DNA of 64,000 bases. It comes from Megaustenia siamemsis. Its lineage: Eukaryota; Mollusca; Gastropoda; Stylommatophora; Ariophantidae. Where the stretch lies: positions 11,163,821-11,227,820 of the forward strand of contig JAVIAB010000024.1 of the NCBI GenBank assembly GCA_032433765.1, written 5' to 3'. The position numbers and the translations under genes were made by a program. The notes below the pieces were generated by a model, which was given only the letters and a program-made list of their open reading frames with translations, made no database searches and was not told the origin of the DNA. Positions 56,586 through 64,000 of this stretch are shown one piece after another (position 1 is the first letter of the stretch; each line of letters starts with the position of its first letter).

Positions 56586-57104
56586 TGCTCAGATATTTTT
56601 TCGAAGGTAATGCGCATAAAACTTCCGGTGTCATGGCGGCTACGTTTAGTTGTTTTTATAAATCAGCTCTTGCTGATATATTTAAATGATTTACGCGAGA
56701 GTCTAGTTATGAAATTATGTGTTGCTATTCCCCGTTTGGTGTATGTTTTACTTCTGACTTGTGGATGAACTGTGAACTTTACCGATATTTAAGTGGAATA
56801 TGATTTATTCTTCTTTGTCTCGTGTGTTCGCGGTTCGATAGACAAGCACATGGTTCGACAAAAATCACGCCGGCAGCAGGGTATGTTCAACCCGAATGGT
56901 AAAAGTCTGTGACGGTGGATGGGGCGGATGAATCAGAAATGATCAACAGCCCAGAAAGCGAAAACAGTAAAGTGTGTGGTACACATGAGGCATATTCAGG
57001 ACACAAAAAACAAATATGGCAGACCACCGTGAAAGAGATTGTAGCCTCATCCCGTAACATTTCAAACAAAGCCATGGAGTGAAATTCTAACTATTGTTTT
57101 AAGA

Positions 57105-58050
57105 ACTAATTTAAAATAGCTACATGGAATGTTAGCACCTTATACCAACAAGGAAAATTAGAAAAATCTAATGGTAGAAGCAGAGCGATTAAACATATAT
57201 ATTTTAGACATATCAGAAACAAGATGGAAGGAAAGTGGATACATACAAGACGATAAATATACATTTATATATTCATGTAACACAACAAAACATCAAAGAG
57301 GGTAGGCATACTAATAAAACGAGAGCTACAAAAAAATATTAATACCCACATGACATACAATGATAGGATTATACTATTAAAAATGAAGGCAAAACCATTT
57401 GACATAGCAATAATACAGACATATGCACCGACTCAAGACTATACAGATGAACACATAGAAGCACTATATTAAGATCTAAATACAGTTATGAAGCAAGTGA
57501 AATAATCAGACATCTTGATTGTAATGGGTGACATGAAAGATAAAGCAGGAAGAGGTAAATATAAGACCATTATAGGAAATCATGGTTTCGGAAAAAAGGA
57601 ATAACAGAGGAGAAAGATTAATACAATTTTTGTGAAGAAAACAGGCAGATAATATGCAACACCTACTTTGAGCAAGAGAAAAAGAAATTATACACACAAA
57701 TAGATTGCATAATGATAAAAGACAGATTCTGGAACAGCGTGAAGAAAGCTACAACCTACCCAGGAGCAGATATTAACGCAGATCACAATCCTGTAATGAT
57801 TAAAATGAAAATCAAATTAAAGAGAAACAAACAAAAAACTAATTCAGCAACACCAATAGATATAACAGCATTAAATCAGAAAGATGTAAGAGAAACTTAT
57901 ACTGCACAAGTAAAGAACACATATCAGAAGCTGCTAGAAGAGGGGATTGAGCAGTACAGAAGAGAAAATACTGTGGAAAAAGTCACAACAAAATGGCAAT
58001 GCATAAAAAATAACATACACGAATCCTGCAACGCCTTACCCAAAAATTAA
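57105..58050 (+). pseudogene. LINE-A AP-endonuclease
   Basis: ATWNVST start (57122), FDIAIIQTYAPTQDYTDEHI, a TAA in ALY*DLN, DILIVMGDMKDKAGRGKYKT, IDCIMIKDRFWNSVKKATTY, and ADINADHNPVMIKM (the SDH-type motif with Ala). The final open part (57712-58050) also includes the linker DITALNQKDVRETYTAQVKN. Catalytic Asp/Asn and His positions are mostly recognisable. Confidence 0.8.
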
Positions 58051-58090
58051 AGTAAAAAAAAAATGGATAACTGACAAAATCTTAGAAAAA

Positions 58091-59725
58091 ATGAAAGAAA
58101 GAAAACAAGCGAAAAACACTGCCAGATACAAGGCTAATGGCAATCACAACCGGAGAATGTGCAAAAAGGCAAAAGAAGACTGGCTCGAGCAAAGATGTCT
58201 AGAAGTCGAAACTGCGGAAAGTAAACAAAATTTAAGAGAGATGCACACAGAAATAAAGAGAATGACTAATAAAGACAAAAAAGCTGCAGGAAACGGATGT
58301 ATTGCAAACAAAGAGAGAGAAGAATGCTAACAGACAACAAAGAAATAATAGATAGATGGCAAGAATATATAACAGAATTATTTCATGACGAAAGGGACAA
58401 AAAGCCAGACATAAAATGTACATACTACTATAAAATCCTGAAATCTGAAGTAGAAAAAGCTATAAAAACAATGAAAAATGGAAAGTCAGCAGAACCTGAC
58501 AATAGACAGATAGAGATGATACAGCCTCTATAAAAGATTTTGTCATCATCAAATGTTATTGAAGTGATCACAGACATATGCAATGACATATACCATACAG
58601 GATACATACCAAACTAACTTGAAACATCAAATTTTATAGCGTTGCCTAGAAAGAATGGTGCAGTTCAATGCAGTGATTTTAGAACAATAAGCCTAATGAG
58701 CCAGGTAACACAAATTTTACAAAAGTTATACAGGGGAAGGATTAAGAATAAAAATCAATACTGAATTAGGTGAGCAACAATTTGGATTTAGGAAAGAAAA
58801 ACAGTGGCATAAAAGAAGCCATATTTAGCATGAGAACATTGATTGAAAATACATAGAAGTTAACAAACCAATATATGCCTGCTTCATAGACTACACCAAA
58901 GCTTTCGATAGAATACACCATAACCAACTTATAGACTGCCTAAAGGATATAAATCTAGACGACGCAGACATACGACTAATATGTAATTTGTACTGGGAGC
59001 AAACAGCAATAATAAAATATAACAAGGAGAACTCTACACCCATGGATATAAAAAGAGGAGTAAGACAAGGATGCATCCTATCACCAAGTTTGTTCAATCT
59101 ATACACTGAGCAAATCTTTAAAAACATCTGACAGAGGGCACGCCTAAACATTAATGGAAAGATAATCAATAACCTAAGATATGCTGATGATACTGTTCTA
59201 CAAGCAGAAAATCCTAAAGACCTACAACAATTGCTTAATGTGTTAAACATTACAAGCAAAAAATATGGACTAGATATGTGTATCAAAAAGACTAAAACTA
59301 TGATCATAAACAAAGAAAATTCTCAACACCAGCAAATAAATATCACAGTTGAGGGATTACATCTGGAGACAGTTCAGAACTACAACTACCTTGGACATAC
59401 TATAACCAATGATAGAAAATGTAAAACTGAAATAAACAAAAAAATAGGAATGGCAAAGAGTAATTTTAATGTCATGAAAAATATAATAACAACAAAACAA
59501 ATATCAGCAGGGCTGAAACTAAGAACAGCAAAATGTTACATCTTCTCAATATTCCTGTATGGTGCAGAATCATGGACATTAGATAAGAAAACAGAACAGA
59601 AAATTGAAGCGTTTGAAATGTGGATTTATAGAAGAATAGGTAGAATTGGATGGAAAGAAAAGAAAACAAACCATGGAGTTTTAAAACAACTGAAAATAAA
59701 AAGAGAACTACTAAATACAATTTAG
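58091..59725 (+). pseudogene. LINE-A reverse transcriptase and C-terminus
   Basis: Linker MKERKQAKNTARYKANGNHN, RWQEYITELFHDERDKKPDI and VEKAIKTMKNGKSAEPDN (the usual GKAPGPD is damaged). RT: CSDFRTISLMSQVTQIL, FIDYTKAFDRIHH, GVRQGCILSPSLFNLY, an in-frame TGA at 59129-59131, and NNLRYADDTVLQAE (YADD at 59180-59191, intact). From 59231 the frame is open to 59725: INITVEGLHLETVQNYNYLG, MKNIITTKQISAGLKLRTAK, IFLYGAESWTLDKKTEQKIE. Confidence 0.85.
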
Positions 59726-59984
59726 ACAAGACAAATTAAATTTTTGGGGCATGCTAAAAGACACAACAGCCTACTAAAAGTAATATTGGAAGAAAATATA
59801 CAAGGTAAAAGAGGCATAGGGAGGCAGACCAAGACTAACATGGACGAGTAACATCAAAAGATGGATAAGTCAGCCTATGACAACCTGCACCATCAAAGGT
59901 AGAAACAGAGTGGAATGGCGATCCATGGTAGCCAACCTTCGTTGCGGAGATGGCACTCGATGATGATGATGTTTCTCAACGTGT

Positions 59985-60145
59985 AGCTGAACGTCAAGGA
60001 CGCAGAAATAGGCGAAGCAAAGAGAAAAGATACAAGGCAGCTTACGAGAATGGCTTGACAGATGGTCAACAACATGATAAATAACTGACGAGATCGAAAG
60101 TTATGGAGAGACATGATCACCCATGCCAGCAGGCACGGTACATGA
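59985..60145 (+). mobile_element. LINE-C 3' fragment
   Basis: AGGCGAAGCAAAGAGAAAAG, GAGATCGAAAGTTATGGAGA, GACATGATCACCCATGCCAG, followed by (ATG)n at 60144-60184. Only the last 50 codons remain. Confidence 0.8.
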
Positions 60146-60230
60146 TGATGATGATGAAGATAATGATAATGATAATGATGATGAACTTAAAGGATGACAT
60201 GCAGTCAGAATGAACTGAATAGACAGTCTA

Positions 60231-60266
60231 TAGTCCGTTTCATAACTCGTGCCCAACTTTTAAAAT
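60231..60266 (+). repeat. Left terminal inverted repeat
   Basis: TATAGTCCGTTTCATAACTC, GTGCCCAACTTTTAAAA (from 60229). It pairs with the right end at about three-quarters of positions. Confidence 0.85.
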
Positions 60267-60558
60267 CGATATCTTTTTAACCGCTTTTTGTAAGTTGTTC
60301 AGAATTGGCATGTAAAGTTATAATGATTAGAACCCAACAGGGAATTAATTTCATTAAAAAAAACATTTGGTTATTATTGTTGCTTATTTGATTTATATAA
60401 ATTTATTACGACCCATTAATGTAGTCAAAACTTAATGTTTACAGTATTTTAAGTTAAAAATAGCGATACAAATCCATACACGGTCAAATTGACGTGTTTG
60501 CACGCTTTCAACGTGGGTTTTCTGACACAATTAGACACTTGTAAAAAAACACGAGTCA

Positions 60559-61891
60559 TTGTGTGTTTCATTTCCGTTCATTCAGCGGCGCAGACGTGGA
60601 ATGATAACATTTATCATGAGTCTTAAAATGAAATTCTGTAGTTTACAAAACATCGCAATAAAAATGTATGACTATTTTTGCAAAGAGGCTAAACGAGGAA
60701 GATTATTTCATTCTTTAGAAAACCCTGAGAATAGGACAAGACACATTTTGGATTTATCTAAACGGTCATTTAATCGCTGTATTCAAGCACGTGACCGTCA
60801 ATGTTCAAAATATACAAAATCACAAGGAAGAGCAAAAATGTTGGATAATTTCGACAGTGAACTTATTAGAAGTGAAATTCACAAAATGTTGGGTATGAAT
60901 GAAACTGTTACAATAAGAAAATTAAAAGTATCGCTGAAAAAGAACAACAGTATTGAAATATCAAAGTCTACATTATGGAGGAATGTGAGAGCTGCAGGCT
61001 TTACATTCAGAAAGTATTCCAATGGACGAAACATCATCTGTGAGAAGCCACATATAGTAGTCATGAGAAGCAAGTACTTACGTGAAGTAAAAGAGGTGCG
61101 CAAGCAAGGTTATGATGTTGTGTACTTGGATGAAACATGGATCAATGCTCACCACACTAACCAAAGGGAATGGCAGTCATCAGATGGAAAGATTAAGAGC
61201 TTAATACCTAGCAGCAAAGGACAGCGCTTGATAATTGCGCATGCAGGTAGTCGACAACATGGACTAATACAGAATGCAGAGCTCATTTTTCTTTCAAAAT
61301 CCATAGACAATCGGGATTATCACTGAGATGAATGGTCACATATTTAGACATTGGATTGAAAATTCTGTTCTCCCATCACTAGATCGACCATCTTGCCTAA
61401 TAATGGACAATGCAGCGTACCACAACATTGTTGCACTTGAAGATAAAGTCCCGACGTCATCCAGTACAAAAGATGTTATTAAGATATGGCTCACAAAGGA
61501 GCACATACAATTTAATAACATGTACTTAAAACCCGAATTACTATCTCTAGTAAAGCAAAAACAAAGGACAAAGATTTCTCAAATAGATAAGATTATCCAA
61601 GAGCACGGTCATATAAGTTTGAGGCTGCCACCTTACCATGCTCATTTAAATCCAATAGAACTAATCTGGGCAAAATTAAAAGGACAAGTGGCAGATGAAA
61701 ATACAACATTCAAAATATGCGATGTAAAGACTCTTGCTAATCTCGCTTTATTAAATATAGACAAAGATTATTGGGCTAAATGTGAAGACCATGTCTTAAA
61801 ACAGGAAGAGGAATATTGGAAAAATGATGGTTTGTGGAATGTTCAACCCCAAACAGTTATTAATCTTTTAGACTCGTCTGATTCAGAATGA
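60559..61891 (+). pseudogene. DDE transposase, one frameshift
   Basis: Frame 1, 60559-61326, then frame 2, 61328-61891, joined at a one-base shift at about 61324 (TGA directly after RDYH). The likely start is one of the Met codons at 60559-60627; the later ones sit closer to conserved sequence. N-terminal helix-turn-helix region: IRKLKVSLKKNNSIEISKST, LWRNVRAAGFTF. Catalytic motifs: VVYLDETWINAHH (D at 61129-61131), CLIMDNAAYHNI (D at 61406-61408), PPYHAHLNPIELIWAKLK (E at 61658-61660). 83 residues separate D2 and E. GQRLIIAHAGS lies between D1 and D2. Total about 440 codons. It would cut and paste the element at TA sites if the frame were intact. Confidence 0.9.
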
Positions 61892-62305
61892 AAGTATATA
61901 GCCCCCACAATGTTGGCCCCTATATTACCTTAAATTAGTTCAACAAACGGTCCTTTTCAGGACCACACAACTATGAAAATTGGACATACAGGTATACCTT
62001 GATATTATCGTCCGTCCTCGAACTGAGAAGACAATAATTCTCCTGGTGTTTTGTCTTATCCAGTTATTTCCCCATTACGGCCACCCCTTTACCTAGTGAA
62101 CATTAATCACAGACCAGCAACTACGGTAATTTCTATTATTTAGGGGTTCACAATTTACAATTTTGACAAACATCAAAGAAATTCGCCGCTTTAAGAAAAC
62201 TGCAGCTGCAAGATATTTGTTAAATATACATTTAAAGGGTCTTTTGCATTCTAATAACATTTGGAAAATGTCAACAGTTTTTAACAAATGGTTACTGAGT
62301 AATAG

Positions 62306-62341
62306 CGTTTTGAATTTGGGCACATGATTTGAAACGACCTA
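62306..62341 (-). repeat. Right terminal inverted repeat
   Basis: Minus strand TATAGGTCGTTTCAAATCAT then GTGCCCAAATTCAAAA (to 62343). The outer TATAG, CGTTTCA and GTGCCCAA words match the left end. Confidence 0.85.
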
Positions 62342-62389
62342 TAGTCATTATTTATTCACAATTTTAAATTTGTTTCAATCGTCTACCGC

Positions 62390-63290
62390 CGATACTTTCT
62401 TCGTGTAAATAGCTTACTATCATCAGATTGCTACAAGGCCAAATTCTTCCTGTAAATAACTTACTTTTGTTAGATTTCTACAAGGCCAAATTCTTCCTGT
62501 AAATAACTTACTATTGTTAGATTTCTACAAGGCCAAATTCTTCCTGTAAATAACTTACTATTGTTAGATTTCTACAAGGCCAAATTCTTCCTGTAAATAA
62601 CTTACTATTGTTAGATTTCTACAAGGCCAAATTCTTCCTGTAAATAACTTACTATTGTTAGATTTCTACAAGGCCAAATTCTTCCTGTAAATAACTTACT
62701 ATTGTTAGATTTCTACAAGGCCAAATTCTTCCTGTAAATAACTTACTATTGTTAGATTTCTACAAGGCCAAATTCTTCCTGTAAATAACTTACTATTGTT
62801 AGATTTCTACAAGGCCAAATTCTTCATGTAAATAACTTACTATTGTTAGATTTCTACAAGGCCAAATTCTTCCTGTAAATAACTTACTATTGTTAGATTT
62901 CTACAAGGCCAAATTCTTCCTGTAAATAACTTACTATTGTTAGATTTCTACAAGGCCAAATTCTTCCTGTAAATAACTTACTATTGTTAGATTTCTACAA
63001 GGCCAAATTCTTCCTGTAAATAACTTACTATTGTTAGATTTCTACAAGGCCAAATTCTTCGTGTAAATAACTTACTAGTGTCAGATTGATACAAGGCCTA
63101 ATTCTTCGTGTAAATAATTTACTATTAGCATATTGTGTCAAGGCCTAATTCTTCATGTAACTACCTTACTGTTGTCATAATGTAACAAGGCCAAATTATT
63201 CGTGTAAATAACTTATTTCTGTCAGATTGCTACACGGTCGAATTCTTCGTGTAAATAACTTACTAGTGTCAGATTGTTACAAGGCCTTAT
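62390..63290. repeat. 47-bp satellite, about 19 copies
   Basis: TTCTTCCTGTAAATAACTTA, CTATTGTTAGATTTCTACAA, GGCCAAA. About 13 central units are practically identical; units at both ends are diverged (CTTCGTGTAAATAACTTAC, GTCAGATTG). It starts about 50 bp after the transposon. Confidence 0.97.
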
Positions 63291-63514
63291 TCCATCTAGT
63301 CTATCCTATGGAGAAAGGAATTAGAATTTAATGAATTAAAAATCAGACGCGTAACGTCATAACTTCATAAACATGATGAGAATATCAAAATTAATTATAT
63401 AATGTTTGTGTAATGGAAGTAATTATGTTAAATAAATTCTGGGCATGTGTGATTTGAATACAAAGAGTCGTTCAGATGTTGGTGTCTTATGTCTATCTAG
63501 TATCGAAGATAAAG
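63291..63514. other. Spacer between satellites
   Basis: Nothing recognisable. Confidence 0.4.
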
Positions 63515-64000
63515 TTGGTGGAATATGTAGACAGTTAAAGTTGATGAAATATGTAGACAGTTAAAATATGGGAAATATGTAGACAGTTAAAATATGGGAA
63601 GTATGTAGACAGTTAAAATATGGGAAATATGTTGACAGTTAAAATATGGGAAATATGTAGACAGTTAAAAATGGTGAAATATGTAGACAGTTAAAATATG
63701 TGAAATATGTAGACAGTTAAAATATGGGAAATATGTTGACAGTTAAAATATGGGAAATGTGTTGACAGTTAAAGATGGTGAAATATGTAGACAGTTAAAA
63801 TATGTGAACTATGTAGACAGTTACAGTTAGTGAAATATGTTGACAGTTAAAATTGATGAAATATGTAGACAGTTAAAGTTAGTGAAATATGTTGACAGTT
63901 AAAATTGATGAAATATGTAGACAGTTAAAGTTAGTGAAATATGAAGACAGTTAAAGTTAGTGAAATATGTTGACAGTTAAAGTTGGTAAAATATGTAGAC
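63515..64000. repeat. 26-bp satellite, cut by window end
   Basis: GAAATATGTAGACAGTTAAA then ATATGG or GTTAGT, about 18 copies. Two variants (GTAGACAG and GTTGACAG) alternate irregularly. The array continues beyond the window. Confidence 0.95.

Larger units (their letters stand above)
56632..59970 (+). mobile_element. LINE-A, longest copy (3.3 kb)
   Basis: Appears to run from the family 5' end (GTGTCATGGCGGCT) to the 3' end with a (GAT)n tail. A short 5' region (56632-57080) precedes the AP-endonuclease (57105-57830), linker (57831-58560), RT (58616-59300) and C-terminal domain (59301-59970). About 3.3 kb, one main coding region and a microsatellite tail suggest the RTE clade, by inference. 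There are many frameshifts and stops, so it is a fossil. Confidence 0.85.
60231..62341 (+). mobile_element. Tc1/mariner-like DDE transposon, 2.1 kb
   Basis: TIRs of about 36 bp (60231-60266 and 62306-62341), TA at 60229-60230 and 62342-62343, and one transposase gene inside. The long 5' and 3' untranslated parts contain no other gene. Compared with the LINE fossils it is well preserved: one frameshift only, which suggests recent activity or recent arrival. The catalytic spacing DD83E is far longer than the usual DD34D/DD34E and is near the DD82E group described as Sailor; the equation with Sailor is from memory and unverified. Confidence 0.88.

Overview
This is a gene-poor, repeat-saturated stretch of a large animal genome. 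I found no intact host protein gene, no tRNA or rRNA gene and no prokaryotic organisation. Almost everything readable is a relic of a mobile element or a tandem repeat. Many LINE families have AP endonuclease and reverse transcriptase (RT) relics and microsatellite tails. There are also tRNA-headed SINEs, a protein-primed DNA polymerase B relic, a GIY-YIG retroelement, TTAA MITEs and a Tc1/mariner-like transposon. Together these point to an invertebrate, plausibly an aquatic lophotrochozoan such as a mollusc; that placement is an inference and is weak. All family names (LINE-A to LINE-F, LINE-K, LINE-R, SINE-A to SINE-E, Rep-G, Rep-H) are working labels for this window only.

Layout. 0-8 kb: LINE-E and LINE-F relics, a degenerate GIY-YIG (Penelope-like) element, an 18-bp minisatellite, a 52-bp satellite, SINE-A, a 130-bp tandem array, a TTAA MITE and an internally deleted LINE-A. 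8.07-13.5 kb (block A) and 20.95-27.04 kb (block B) are two diverged copies of one segment. They differ by separate LINE and SINE insertions, several of which have clean target-site duplications (TSDs) and an empty site in the other copy. 13.9-16.1 kb: broken polymerase B of Maverick/Polinton type. 16.3-20.9 kb: Rep-H, LINE-C, RNase H-bearing LINE-R, SINE-C and SINE-B. 24.2-26.0 kb (only in block B): Rep-G, a 40-bp satellite, and a decayed fragment with EGF-like cysteine repeats, the best host-gene-like trace here. 27-37 kb: LINE-R, LINE-E, LINE-D, Rep-H, Rep-G and SINE insertions.

37.6-43.4 kb is a nest: an old LINE-A interrupted in turn by a younger LINE-A fragment, SINE-C, SINE-D and a long antisense LINE-B. 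43.4-51.5 kb: LINE-R, Rep-G and LINE-C relics, several minisatellites, a second copy of the GIY-YIG element's distal repeat and a second MITE. 52.1-56.6 kb: a 40-bp satellite with partial higher-order structure, tetranucleotide arrays, LINE-K and a 77-bp satellite. 56.6-60.0 kb: the longest LINE-A copy, about 3.3 kb. 60.23-62.34 kb: a nearly intact 2.1-kb DDE transposon with terminal inverted repeats (TIRs), TA target sites and a single frameshift. 62.4-64.0 kb: 47-bp and 26-bp satellites, the last running off the window.

The elements do not form a pathway. The useful content is their history: who inserted into whom, which SINEs share a body, and which copies predate the block A/B duplication.
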